Below, in pieces: positions 52,013-62,000 of a stretch of DNA of 64,000 bases (within the stretch, counting starts at the first letter, position 1; each line of letters opens with the position of its first letter). Source of the DNA: SIG440 sp045586925 (lineage in GTDB: Bacteria > Bacillota > Clostridia > Monoglobales > Monoglobaceae); the NCBI GenBank assembly GCA_045586925.1, contig JAZNBG010000012.1, forward strand, positions 62,001-126,000, written 5' to 3'. Position numbers and translations under genes: made by a program. The notes beneath the pieces were generated by a model. The model saw nothing but the letters and a program-made list of their open reading frames with translations, made no database searches and had not been told where the DNA came from.

Positions 52013-54250
52013 TTAATACATATTTATCGGGTTTATATCAATGGAAAGCCAAGTATCTGACTTGCCTTTTTCATATTCCTCATAAATTTCTCTCAGAAAA
52101 TCGTGAGCCTTGTCATAATCTTTGCATTTCAGCAAAATTCTGTATCTGAAATTATTCTTTATTTTTGCAATAGGCGCAGGTGCAGGCCCTGATTTTGAAA
52201 AGATGTTTTTATCTTTTCGCATATTCGAGTCAACAGCCTTGCCGATATCCTCGATTACCGATTTTACCGCTTGTTCATCCTCGCCCATTGCCATTATATA
52301 TATTATGTCACAAAACGGCGGATAATTCAACCTTTTTCTTTGCTTTATCTCATTTTCATAAAAAGAAATATAATCGTGTTGTTTTGCAAAGTTAATTGTG
52401 GTATTCATCGGCTGATATGTCTGAATAACCGCACGTCCGACTAAATCACCTCTGCCCGCTCTGCCGCAGACCTGAGTAAATAACGAAAATCCTCTTTCAT
52501 TGGCACGGAAATCATCAACGGCAAGCGACGTATCTGCCGCCAGAACGCCAACAAGCGTGACATCGTGAAAATCAAGACCTTTTGTCACCATCTGGGTACC
52601 CAGCAGAATATCTGCACCGCCTTTTGCAAATTCATCAAGAATTTTTTCGTGACCGCCCTTTTGTGAAGTTGTGTCGGTATCCATTCGCAAAACTTTTGCT
52701 GCGGGGAATAGCTTATAAAGTTCTTCCTCAATCTTTTGCGTTCCTGTACCAAAATATTTAACATATGACGAACCACATGACGGACACTCGGTAACATTTC
52801 GCCGTGTGTACCCGCAATAGTGGCACGAAAGCAAATCCTTGCCCTTGTGATATGTCATTGCTATACTGCAATCAGGGCAGTTGATGACCTCGCCACATTC
52901 ACGACAGGAAACAAAGGTTGAATATCCTCTTCTGTTTAAAAACAGAATGGTTTTTTGTTTGTTATCTAAATTCTTTTGTATCTCTCTTTGCAATTTCAAG
53001 CTTATGGGCGAACGATTTTTATTTTCAAACAGCTCGCCACGCATATCTACCACAGATACCTCGGGCATAGCACCCTGATTATAACGCTTTGTCATTTCAA
53101 ACAAGGTATACTCGCCCTGATTTGCTCGGTAAAACTCGGAAATTGACGGGGTCGCCGATGCAAGCAGCAAAATGCATTTTTCGTCAGCAGCACGCTTTTC
53201 AGCAACATCAATTGCGTGATATCTTGGGCTTGTTTCTGACTTATAGCTGTTTTCATGTTCCTCGTCAAGAATTATAATTCCGATATTCTTAAAGGGTGCA
53301 AAAATCGCCGATCTTGCCCCCACAACAACCTTTACCTCGCCGTTTTTTATTTTGTTCCATTGGTCAAAGCGCTCGCCATTTGACAATGCGCTGTGAATAA
53401 CCGCCACCGAATTGCCAAATCTTGACACAAAACGCTGTACCATCTGTGGAGTCAGTGAGATTTCAGGTACAAGCATAATTGCATTTTTGCCCTTTTGGAT
53501 AACCCTTTCAATCGCCTGCAAAAAGACCTCGGTCTTGCCGCTGCCGGTAACGCCGCGAAGGAGAATCTTCTCGAATTTTTCTTCTTCAATCGAACCGTAA
53601 AGATGGTCAATTACCGTCTTTTGCTCGGGGGTTGGCGTGTAAGCCACCGTTTTTGTGTATTTGGTTTCATCGTATGCCTGTCTTTCAATTTGCTGGGTAT
53701 CGGTTGTTATATAGCCTTTTTTCTCGAGTGCTCTTATGGCTTCATAGCTGCCACCCTTTTCGCCAACCAGCTTTGCAAAAGGCATTGAATCGGACATAAG
53801 CAGAGCCTCGATAACTCTTGCCTGAGCTACCGCCCCTTTTTCACGCAGTGCGTCTGCAATGCCAAACGCCGCCTCCCTGCCAAGCTTAAGGGATGCAATG
53901 TTCACATTTTTTTCCTTAACGCCAGATGTCATTCCCGGAGGCGTAGCAAGTCGAATTGCCTGATAAAGCGAACAAAAGTATTTGCGGCTTACCCACAGGC
54001 AAAGCTCCAGAATCCACGGCTCGCAAACAGGCTCACGTCCTGTTATGCTGTGAATTTCCTTAAGGTTTTTAAAATCGCTGGTGCTTTTCAAGCCTATGAC
54101 AATTCCGTCAACACGTCTGTTGCCCCAGCCAAAAGGTACCAAAACACGCATACCCACCGACATCTTATCTTCAAGTGCCTGTGGTACTGCATAGTCAAAA
54201 ACCTTATCAATATTCTGCTCCTTATTGTTTAAAACTACCTGTGCAATCAT
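52013..54250 (-). CDS. priA: primosomal protein N' (replication restart helicase PriA)
   Basis: PriA recognises stalled forks and reloads the replisome. The 745-aa protein has an N-terminal 3'-DNA-binding domain, a helicase core with Walker A GVTGSGKTE, LDEEHENSYKSE, and LNRRGYSTF. It has the zinc site with eight cysteines (CRECGEVINCPDC and CHYCGYTRRNVTECPSC), then GTQMVTKGLDF and QVCGRAGRG, and a C-terminal domain. The ATG at 54250 gives the family start MIAQVVLNNKEQNIDK. It starts operon priA-def after the rpoZ terminator. Confidence 0.97.
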   Translation of the reverse strand: MIAQVVLNNKEQNIDKVFDYAVPQALEDKMSVGMRVLVPFGWGNRRVDGIVIGLKSTSDFKNLKEIHSITGREPVCEPWILELCLWVSRKYFCSLYQAIRLATPPGMTSGVKEKNVNIASLKLGREAAFGIADALREKGAVAQARVIEALLMSDSMPFAKLVGEKGGSYEAIRALEKKGYITTDTQQIERQAYDETKYTKTVAYTPTPEQKTVIDHLYGSIEEEKFEKILLRGVTGSGKTEVFLQAIERVIQKGKNAIMLVPEISLTPQMVQRFVSRFGNSVAVIHSALSNGERFDQWNKIKNGEVKVVVGARSAIFAPFKNIGIIILDEEHENSYKSETSPRYHAIDVAEKRAADEKCILLLASATPSISEFYRANQGEYTLFEMTKRYNQGAMPEVSVVDMRGELFENKNRSPISLKLQREIQKNLDNKQKTILFLNRRGYSTFVSCRECGEVINCPDCSIAMTYHKGKDLLSCHYCGYTRRNVTECPSCGSSYVKYFGTGTQKIEEELYKLFPAAKVLRMDTDTTSQKGGHEKILDEFAKGGADILLGTQMVTKGLDFHDVTLVGVLAADTSLAVDDFRANERGFSLFTQVCGRAGRGDLVGRAVIQTYQPMNTTINFAKQHDYISFYENEIKQRKRLNYPPFCDIIYIMAMGEDEQAVKSVIEDIGKAVDSNMRKDKNIFSKSGPAPAPIAKIKNNFRYRILLKCKDYDKAHDFLREIYEEYEKGKSDTWLSIDINPINMY

Positions 54251-54275
54251 ATAATACCTAATCAACTAAAATTCA

Positions 54276-54304
54276 AGGACTACTTCAAAAACAGAAGCAG
54301 TCCT
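54276..54304 (-). terminator. terminator after rpoZ
   Basis: An 11-bp stem AGGACTGCTTC/GAAGTAGTCCT (one G-T pair, 7-nt loop), followed on the minus strand by TGAATTTT. It divides yicC-remA-gmk-rpoZ from priA-def, possibly incompletely. Confidence 0.6.
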
Positions 54305-54321
54305 GTGCCTTTATGGAAATA

Positions 54322-54549
54322 TTATTCAACGTCTTCTGCGGGAATTTCTTGCTGAACAATCTTTACAGCCTCGATTTTGCCTTCATAAATTTCGTTTACA
54401 GCAACGGTAACGTCTTTAGAAGTTTCAACATCGGCAAGTCTGGGTGCACCATCAACCAACTGTCTTGTTCTTTTAGCTGTTTCGATAACCAACGCATATC
54501 TGCTGCCTGTTTTTTCAACAAGCTCGGTTATAGGGGGATAAATCATCAT
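54322..54549 (-). CDS. rpoZ: RNA polymerase omega subunit
   Basis: Omega helps fold the beta' subunit and stabilises RNA polymerase. The 75-aa product has the family core SRYALVIETAKRTRQLVDG and a variable acidic tail. Its location after gmk is the standard one in Firmicutes. It overlaps nothing and starts just after the gmk stop with GGAG upstream. The usual length in related species is 65-90 aa. Confidence 0.92.
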   Translation of the reverse strand: MMIYPPITELVEKTGSRYALVIETAKRTRQLVDGAPRLADVETSKDVTVAVNEIYEGKIEAVKIVQQEIPAEDVE

Positions 54550-54550
54550 T

Positions 54551-55120
54551 TTACATCTTCTCCTTTTCGTTTTTCATAATACTTTCTATATCGCAAATCG
54601 CAGTTTCTAAAACATCGTTGATAACAATATAATCATATTTATCCTTTTGTTTTAGTTCTGCTTTCGCGGCATTTACACGTTTTTCGATTTGTTCCTCGGT
54701 TTCGGTGCCTCTGGAGCGGAGCCTTTCGTATAAAACCTCTTCCGAAAGCGGCGCAATAAAGATTGAAACCGCATCGGGGCGTCTTTCCATAACCTTCAGT
54801 GCACCCTGAACCTCGATTTCAAGAATAACATCCTTGCCCGAGTTCAGCTTTTGGTCAACCGCATCAGCGGGTGTTCCATAATAATTGTCATTATATATAG
54901 CCCACTCTAAGAACTTATCTGCATCAATCATTGACCTGAACTCGTCCTTTGTTTTAAAAAAGTACGTCACGCCATCCTTATCAATTGGTCTTGGAGCACG
55001 GGTTGTTGCAGAAATTGATACCGAAATATCATTATTTCTTTTAACAAGCCTTTGACAAATTGTGCCCTTGCCCACACCCGAAGGGCCTGAAATCACATAA
55101 AGAATACCTTTATTCTTCAC
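54551..55120 (-). CDS. gmk: guanylate kinase
   Basis: Gmk phosphorylates GMP to GDP. The 189-aa product has the P-loop SGPSGVGKGT, the GMP-binding TTRAPRPIDKDGVTYFF region and the lid (RLRSRGTETEEQIEKR). GTG at 55120 (GGAG 9 nt upstream) is preferred to a TTG two codons earlier, which is too close to the ribosome site. It overlaps remA by 11 bp. remA-gmk-rpoZ is a conserved series. Confidence 0.96.
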   Translation of the reverse strand: MKNKGILYVISGPSGVGKGTICQRLVKRNNDISVSISATTRAPRPIDKDGVTYFFKTKDEFRSMIDADKFLEWAIYNDNYYGTPADAVDQKLNSGKDVILEIEVQGALKVMERRPDAVSIFIAPLSEEVLYERLRSRGTETEEQIEKRVNAAKAELKQKDKYDYIVINDVLETAICDIESIMKNEKEKM

Positions 55121-55394
55121 TTTCAATCTCTCCTTCGTCCTTGGTGTCGGTCAAATCTTCCTTAACAGCCGCACGACCGGCAATTGTTTCGGTCTGTATT
55201 GCTGACAATATTATATGGTCACTGTCTGTAATAATTACCGCACGGGTACGGCGTCCACAGGATGCATCAATAAGCAGCCCTTTGTCACGTGCGTCTTGTA
55301 CAATACGTTTAATTGGTGCAGATTCGGGGCTGACAATCGCCACAACCCTGTCACCAGAGACAATATTACCAAATCCTATATTTATAAGCTTCAT
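55110..55394 (-). CDS. remA: RemA-type DNA-binding regulator (DUF370)
   Basis: RemA is a small DNA-binding protein that activates extracellular-matrix genes in Bacillus and wraps DNA in an arc. The 94-aa product starts MKLINIGFGNIVSGDRVVAI and has CGRRTRAVIITDSDHIILS, the diagnostic DUF370 sequence, followed by an acidic tail. The ATG at 55394 has AGGTG upstream. It lies between yicC and gmk as in most Firmicutes; whether it controls a matrix here is unknown. Confidence 0.92.
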   Translation of the reverse strand: MKLINIGFGNIVSGDRVVAIVSPESAPIKRIVQDARDKGLLIDASCGRRTRAVIITDSDHIILSAIQTETIAGRAAVKEDLTDTKDEGEIESEE

Positions 55395-55412
55395 AAAAAC
55401 CACACCTCACGA

Positions 55413-56288
55413 CTATTCGATATTCTGTATCTGTTCTCTAATCTTTTCGATTTCGGATTTCATATCAACAATGATTTTTGAAATTTCCACATCATTTGCC
55501 TTAGAGCCCATTGTGTTGGTTTCACGGTTCATTTCCTGAATCATAAAATCAAGCTTTTTACCGATTGGCTGGTCTGTCTTTATTGCCTTGCGGAATTCCT
55601 TTATGTGACTTGCAAGTCTGACGGTTTCTTCTCCAATATCGGTGCGTTCTGCATAAATTGCAGCCTCAGCAATAATTCTTGTTTCTTCAACATTCACATC
55701 TGTGAGAATTTCGTTCATCTTCTTTTCAAGGCGGGCACGGTATTCCTCAACAATCTCGGGATAACGCGCTTCAACCAGATGAAGATTTGCCTCTAAATTA
55801 TCAAGATGTTCGCATATGTCGGCTTCCATATTTTTGCCCTCACTAATTCGGGTATTAACAAAATCCTCAGCAGCCTCTTTGAAAACATCTGTTATAATGT
55901 TTGTAATGTATTCTTCATCTGCCTCGTCGGTTTCAATTTTGAAAATATCGTGATACTGAGCAATGGTCGAGATTTTAACATCATCCTCAATCCCAAGCTC
56001 TGCCGCAGATCTTAAAGCATTTATGTAGCTTTCTGCAACCGCACGGTCAAGAGTAATACTTTTGTCACTGCCTTCGGTGCGTTCAACCGAAACAAAAATT
56101 TCCACCTTGCCGCGTGAAATGTACTTTGCGGCAGTCTGACGGATTTTATCCTCCACAAAATAATAGTATTTGGGAACTCTTACCGCAAGGTCAAGATATC
56201 TGTGGTTAACTGACTTAAGATTAACCTTGATATTAAACTGGTCAACGACCTTTTCGGCTCTGCCAAAGCCTGTCATACTTTTGAGCAT
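55413..56288 (-). CDS. YicC family endoribonuclease-like protein
   Basis: The 291-aa product begins with the family signature MLKSMTGFGRAE and has the C-terminal DUF1732 region (GKKLDFMIQEMNRETNTMGSKAN). YicC proteins have been shown to be RNases acting on some RNAs in enterobacteria; the natural target here is unknown. It heads the operon yicC-remA-gmk-rpoZ from a good promoter (56349-56377) that is back to back with that of rqcH. Confidence 0.93.
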   Translation of the reverse strand: MLKSMTGFGRAEKVVDQFNIKVNLKSVNHRYLDLAVRVPKYYYFVEDKIRQTAAKYISRGKVEIFVSVERTEGSDKSITLDRAVAESYINALRSAAELGIEDDVKISTIAQYHDIFKIETDEADEEYITNIITDVFKEAAEDFVNTRISEGKNMEADICEHLDNLEANLHLVEARYPEIVEEYRARLEKKMNEILTDVNVEETRIIAEAAIYAERTDIGEETVRLASHIKEFRKAIKTDQPIGKKLDFMIQEMNRETNTMGSKANDVEISKIIVDMKSEIEKIREQIQNIE

Positions 56289-56348
56289 TATACTCTACCT
56301 CCTATGCTCCGGATTTCATTTACACACACTCCGAGCAATACTACATTG

Positions 56349-56377
56349 ATTATATCACATAATTTCAAAAAAATCAA
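56349..56377 (-). promoter_or_regulatory. sigma-A promoter of yicC-remA-gmk-rpoZ
   Basis: On the minus strand: TTGATT (56372-56377), a 17-bp spacer, TATAAT (56349-56354). Confidence 0.65.
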
Positions 56378-56384
56378 ATAATAT

Positions 56385-56413
56385 TTGAAATTTTTTCACT
56401 TTTGGTGTATACT
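56385..56413 (+). promoter_or_regulatory. sigma-A promoter of rqcH
   Basis: TTGAAA (56385-56390), a 17-bp spacer, TATACT (56408-56413). It lies only 7 bp from the -35 of the divergent yicC promoter. It also shows that the open frame upstream of 56460 is not translated. Confidence 0.65.
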
Positions 56414-56459
56414 GTTAAAAAGAACTAAAAAAATATTTAGTAACCTAGAGGAATTTACT

Positions 56460-58217
56460 ATGGCATTTGACGGATTTGTTACCCACGGCATTGTTGAAGA
56501 ATTAAACAATATACTGCTATACGGCAAAATTGACAAGATTTATCAGCCCGAAAAGGACGAGCTTACCATATCTGTGCGCACCACAGGCGGCACATTTCGT
56601 CTGCTTCTTTCTGCTGCGACCGCAAATCCAAGGCTGCACCTTTCTGAGGCACCACGGCAAAACCCTATAAACGCACCGCTTTTTTGTATGATACTGCGCA
56701 AGCACTTGTCTGGCGGAAAGATTGTTGCCATAAATCAACTGGGCTTTGACCGTATAGTAAGGTTTGACATCGAATGCTATACCGAAATGGGCGACCTTAC
56801 CCAAAAAAGTCTGATTATTGAAATTATGGGCAGGCACAGCAATATTATACTTATACAAAACGACAACAAGATTATCGACAGCATCAAGCATATTGATTTT
56901 ACCACCAGCGGAGTGCGTCAGGTTTTGCCCGGGTTGTTTTATGAATTACCTCCGGCTCAGGACAAATGCAATCCTCAGGAAATCTCGGTTGATTCCCTGT
57001 GTGACAAACTCAGCTCACTTACAAATGACGTGCCTTTGGATAAATTTCTTGTTGGTGAGTTTATCGGTATGAGCCCGTTGCTTGCAAGAGAAATAGTTTA
57101 CCGTTTTTGCGGAGATACCAAAATGGCATCAGGCAGCATTGACCAGAAGGAATTTGCCCGTCACACAAAAGAATTTATCGCATCTGTTATATCAGGCAAA
57201 GAAAACCCTTGCGTAATCAAGGACGAAACCGAAAAGCCCCTTGCATTTTCCTGCGTGGAGCTTACTCAATACATCGGTGTTGGAAGGATTATTCCCTGTG
57301 AATCTTTAAGTTATGCGGTTGAAGAATTTTTCTCGGCACGTGATATGCACGACCGCTTAGCACAAAAATCTTCAGGAACAATAAAAACAATCACCAACAA
57401 CATTGATCGTTGCGAAAAGAAAATTGCAATTCATCGGGATATTTTAGAAAAATCAAAAGACCGTGAAAAATACAAAATCTATGGTGATTTGCTGACTGCA
57501 AATCTTTATCGTATTGAGCACGGGATGTCATCCATAACCGTCCAGAACTATTACTCCGAAAATTATGAAGATATAACAATTTCGCTTAAACCCGAGCTTT
57601 CGCCGTCAAGAAACGCACAGCGGTATTATAAGCTTTACACCAAAGCAAAAACCGCCGAAGAACACTCCACCGAACAATTACGTAGTGCCGAAGACGAGCT
57701 GGTATATCTTGAAACAGTTCTTGATGCGGTTACACGTGCCACAAGCTATGCAGATATTGCAGAAATCCGCGAAGAGCTTGCCGAGCAGGGCTATATTTCA
57801 TCAGGAAATCCCAAAAAGAAAAAATCTCAACAAAAATCAAAGCCATTGGAGTTTACCTCCTCCGACGGATATACCATTTTGGTAGGCAGAAACAATAAAC
57901 AAAACGACGAACTAACTATCAGAACAGCCTACTCCACCGATATGTGGCTGCACACCAAGGTTATCCCCGGCTCGCACGTTATAATCCGCACAAACGGCAC
58001 AGGCGAAGTTCCTGATAATACGCTTGTTGAAGCCGCAACTATTGCTGCATATTACAGCAAGGCTCAAAAGTCTAAGGGCGTGGGTGTTGACTATACCCTG
58101 ATAAAAAACATTCGCAAACCAAACGGCTCAAAGCCCGGCTTTGTAATTTATGAAACAAACTACACAGTCTACGTTGACCCAGATGAACAACTTGTAGAAA
58201 AATTAAAGAAACAATAA
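56460..58217 (+). CDS. rqcH: NFACT family protein, Rqc2 homologue RqcH
   Basis: RqcH binds stalled 50S subunits with peptidyl-tRNA and adds C-terminal alanine tails that mark the chain for degradation. The 585-aa product has the NFACT-N domain (MAFDGFVTHGIVEELN), the Asp-Arg of LGFDRIVRFD, a coiled coil (about 370-460) and the C-terminal NFACT-R domain (MWLHTKVIPGSHVII, YYSKAQKSKGVGVDYT). It was long annotated as a fibronectin-binding protein. The ATG at 56460 has AGAGGA upstream. A strong terminator follows. Confidence 0.93.
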   Translation: MAFDGFVTHGIVEELNNILLYGKIDKIYQPEKDELTISVRTTGGTFRLLLSAATANPRLHLSEAPRQNPINAPLFCMILRKHLSGGKIVAINQLGFDRIVRFDIECYTEMGDLTQKSLIIEIMGRHSNIILIQNDNKIIDSIKHIDFTTSGVRQVLPGLFYELPPAQDKCNPQEISVDSLCDKLSSLTNDVPLDKFLVGEFIGMSPLLAREIVYRFCGDTKMASGSIDQKEFARHTKEFIASVISGKENPCVIKDETEKPLAFSCVELTQYIGVGRIIPCESLSYAVEEFFSARDMHDRLAQKSSGTIKTITNNIDRCEKKIAIHRDILEKSKDREKYKIYGDLLTANLYRIEHGMSSITVQNYYSENYEDITISLKPELSPSRNAQRYYKLYTKAKTAEEHSTEQLRSAEDELVYLETVLDAVTRATSYADIAEIREELAEQGYISSGNPKKKKSQQKSKPLEFTSSDGYTILVGRNNKQNDELTIRTAYSTDMWLHTKVIPGSHVIIRTNGTGEVPDNTLVEAATIAAYYSKAQKSKGVGVDYTLIKNIRKPNGSKPGFVIYETNYTVYVDPDEQLVEKLKKQ

Positions 58218-58221
58218 AATG

Positions 58222-58255
58222 AAAATGGTGAGATGCTATTGCATTTCACCATTTT
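58222..58255 (+). terminator. terminator of rqcH
   Basis: A 15-bp stem AAAATGGTGAGATGC (58222-58236) with GCATTTCACCATTTT (58241-58255), one G-T pair, TATT loop. It overlaps the last codons of the convergent AAC(3)-like gene and may serve both. Confidence 0.8.
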
Positions 58256-59033
58256 TATATAGCTTTCCATCTATGGATCGGTCATTATCCAAAAGCTCAC
58301 CAAAGTTGTTGTTTTTATAAATAAGCTCAATAACTTCTTTCATCTTTCTTGTACTGCAAAGCTGAACCTTAGCGTTTCCTATATAACCGTCTTCAATACA
58401 GCCATAAAACCTGAAAGGTGCCTCAAACTTCGGAAAGTATACCGAAACATCAGGAATTTTATTGTCAAACCAATACAGATGCCGCTTTTCTTCCCTGCCA
58501 TCTTTATGTATGATTGTTCTTTCAACCATATAATCTGTCAGGCGGTCGGGCACACCTAGCATTTCTTCAACACAATGGATAAATGTGTTTTTCTCCTGTC
58601 CCACGCCGATTAAAATCACATAGCCATCCTGTGCAAGCATTTTTCCGTAACAGCCCTTTGGGTTGGCGGGCGTATCCGCAAAAGCTTCGTTTTCAACAAA
58701 GCTCTCTGCGATTTGTCTGTCCCCAAACACCGCCATTGAGTGTGTGGGATGCAAAGTTCTTAAAGCCTTGGGATGCGCCGCCGCAAGCCTGGGTAAAACG
58801 CCAATACAGCTTTCTGCCTCTCTGCGGTCATATACGTTGCTGTTCCATGTATGGGTAGGCACACACAAAAGACCACCATCTTGTGCAAAGAATTCAATCA
58901 ACGCATCAAGGAGAGTTTCGCCGCCGCCTTCTATTTCGCCAACTGCCTTTAAGGATGTGTGGACAGTTACAATATTCCCTTTAATATGTCTAAATTTTTC
59001 TAACTGTTCCATAATTAAAGCTTTTGTAAGCAT
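58236..59033 (-). CDS. AAC(3)-family aminoglycoside N-acetyltransferase-like protein
   Basis: A 265-aa protein of the AAC(3)/antibiotic N-acetyltransferase superfamily. It has VTVHTSLKAVGEIEGGGETLLDALIEFF near the N-terminus, VPTHTWNSN, and the LHPTHSMAVFG segment (conserved His/Ser). Family members use acetyl-CoA to acetylate the 3-amino group of aminoglycosides. Chromosomal homologues often have other or unknown substrates, so resistance should not be assumed. The ATG has AAAGGAG upstream. No linked resistance or mobility gene is seen. Confidence 0.8.
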   Translation of the reverse strand: MLTKALIMEQLEKFRHIKGNIVTVHTSLKAVGEIEGGGETLLDALIEFFAQDGGLLCVPTHTWNSNVYDRREAESCIGVLPRLAAAHPKALRTLHPTHSMAVFGDRQIAESFVENEAFADTPANPKGCYGKMLAQDGYVILIGVGQEKNTFIHCVEEMLGVPDRLTDYMVERTIIHKDGREEKRHLYWFDNKIPDVSVYFPKFEAPFRFYGCIEDGYIGNAKVQLCSTRKMKEVIELIYKNNNFGELLDNDRSIDGKLYKNGEMQ

Positions 59034-59077
59034 ACAAATTCTCCTTTTAATTTAACAACCTATAATATTTTATAATT

Positions 59078-62000
59078 CTAAGGTATGTAAATTTCTTCAC
59101 ATTTTGCCAAAGGTTTTAATGTATCAAGACTTTCCCATACAAAAATCTTTATCCGCTTAGACTTTTGCGGAACACTTAGTTCTGCCTCTGTATCCGATGA
59201 AGCTAGTATTGTATGACTTAACGTCATATCGCCATTAGCATCAATTCCGCAAGCAATAACAATTGTCCCCTCTTTAATTTCTATTTCCGGAAATGAAATT
59301 GTGAGTTTATAATCAGGGTAGTTATTTTCACATATAGTTTTGGACATTTTATGACCATAATTAAAATGAATAAAGTTCTGAGAATAATCATCTTCGTCAA
59401 ATTGAATGTTATTCCATTCTGACTCATTTCCCTCATAATAAACATTCAGTCCGGAGCTTAGAGCACCATATCCTATCCGCGCAACATTTTTATGCACAAT
59501 CACCTGTCTTCTGAAATCAATTGCAAAGTCATAAATATATACAACATCTTCGGGCACCGTATAAACATCATCTGCGGAAATTGTTCTATATAATACTGTT
59601 CCACCCTTTGAATAGACATCAGAGCCGCTTGATGAAAAATATTGATTATCAGGAACCACATCTATGCCCAGCAAATTCTCGTTCCAACCGCATAACGGAC
59701 TGATATAGCTTACATTCCTGGATATTGTTAAATAAACATTTGAAAGTCCTGTAAGAGCACCTTCTTCAATCCTTTCCAAGCTGTCAGGTAAAATAAACTC
59801 TCTCAGATTTTCGAAATTATAATATGTATAATTATACTCACCGCTATATCCATATATTTCTGTTGTCCCGTCAGCAATTTTCACCTTATATACATTTCTT
59901 AGAAAGTTCCTTCCATTTCTTGCACAAGACAAAATTGCACTATTTGAACCCGTAAGGGTTTTGCTGTCATAATCATAGTCACAGTCGTATAAATAATATG
60001 TCGCATCCGCATGTATTCCAAGATTTTCTAAGTCATAGTAATAATAAGGTTCGTGTCCAAGATAAAGGTTGGATACATAACATCCATCGCTCCAGTAATC
60101 ACCAAAAGCTCCGTTGGCATATAGACAGTTTTCCTGCCATGATTCACCGATATGCGGAATAATAATAACTGTTTCAAGTCCTGAACAATTTTTAAAAGCA
60201 CCCTCACCAATCACTCTCATTCCGCTTGGAATATAGAGCGTTTTTAAACCGGTACAGCCACAAAAAGCAAAGTAGCCTATTTCCCTCATACTCTCATTAA
60301 ATACAAAACCAGATAGCATCGAGCATCCGTTAAATGCGTATTCTCCAACTCTTTCAAGCTTTGGCAAAACCTTTATGTACTCGCCTGTTTCGACCTGAAG
60401 CTCATATTCTTCCATGAATTCAACTGTTTCAAGGGAAGTGCAATCCAAAAAAGCACCTTCCCCGATTGTGGTTATGCTTACCGGCAATATCACATGCTTC
60501 AAATCTTTATTATCAGCAAACATATATGGTGGGATAGTGGGTATTCCATTTTCAAATCTGACCGTTGTTATCCCGCAATCCGAAAAAGCACCCTGCATAA
60601 TTTTTACGGTGCTTGGTATTAGATATTCCTCATTTTCTGTTTCAGCTATCTTTACCAACCAGCCTGAAACATAATAGTCTTCTGTTATGTTTTCAGGATT
60701 AAACATCGGCACATTTTCAAACGCATTATATGCAATTTCCGTCAGGGAATCAGGAAAGCTGATATCAGACAAAACAATGCAATTTGCAAATGCACTCTTG
60801 CCGATTGTTTCAAGTTTTGACGGCAATATAACCTCTTTAAGCGACGAACAATCAGAAAATGTATCTTCATCTATCAAGGCTATTGCATCAGGCAAAACAA
60901 TTCTTTCCAATTTTGTACAACCACGAAAAGCTCCATATTCAATCATATCAACAGTACTTGGAATTTCTATATTTTCAAGTGAAATACAATTTTCAAAAGC
61001 CGAACAACCTATATCCGTGACTCCATCCGGTATCTCAATTTCTTTTAGTGATTTACACTCGCTAAAAGCATAATCGCCTATTATTTTTATATTTGAGGGT
61101 AAAACAACATTTTCCAAACCGCTACAACCATAAAATGTACTGCCTATATTGGTTACTTTTTCCGGAACAACAACGCTTTTTAAAGCAGTACATCCAGAAA
61201 ACGCATCTTCGATTGAAACAAGACTGTCAGGCAAGGTTATTTCTGATAGTGAGGTACAGTTCTCGAAAGTACTATGCAGTGTTTTTATTCCATCAGGAAG
61301 CTCCACCTTTTCTAGTGCAGTACAACCCCAGAAGACATTTTCAAGCTTAGTAATTAGGGGTGGAACAGTAAAGCTTTTTAACGAAATACAATCACTAAAA
61401 GCCCAATACGCAATTTCTGTAATTCCATCATGCAGATTTATTTTGGACAAAGCAGAGCAACCCTCAAAAGCCCGTCTGCCGATTTTTGTTACTGTTTCAG
61501 GTACAGTAATCTCGGTTATCTGCTCATTTCCCAAAAATAATCCTTCTGAAATTACTGTAACGCCGTCAGGAATTGTAAAAGCTCCGCTTATGCTTGCAGG
61601 AACATAAAAAATCTCCGTTCCATCCTTATTCATAATAAGGCCATTTTCCATGGAGAAATATTGGTTATCGGCGGATATTTCTATTTCAATAGAAGTACAT
61701 CCCGAAAATGCAGTTGGAGAAATCGAGCTTATATTTTCAGAAATGGTTATATTTTTAAGGGAAGTACATCCTGAAAAAACATTCTCTTCCAAAGTTGTTA
61801 CGCCTAAAGGAATATTAACAGTTTCTAATGCTGAACATCCCTCAAAAGCCGAATATCCAATGTTAGTAACACTTTCAGGTATAATAATACTCTTTAACGA
61901 AGCCAGATTACTAAATGCACCGTTACCAATATATTCTATTCCACCATAAAATTCTATTGTCTTTATCTTATACGAAAAATCTTCGACATAAGTATCATAG

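Noticed and set aside
56385..56459. Longer N-terminus for RqcH
   Set aside because: The added codons overlap the -35 and -10 of its own promoter, and the family starts at MAFDGF.
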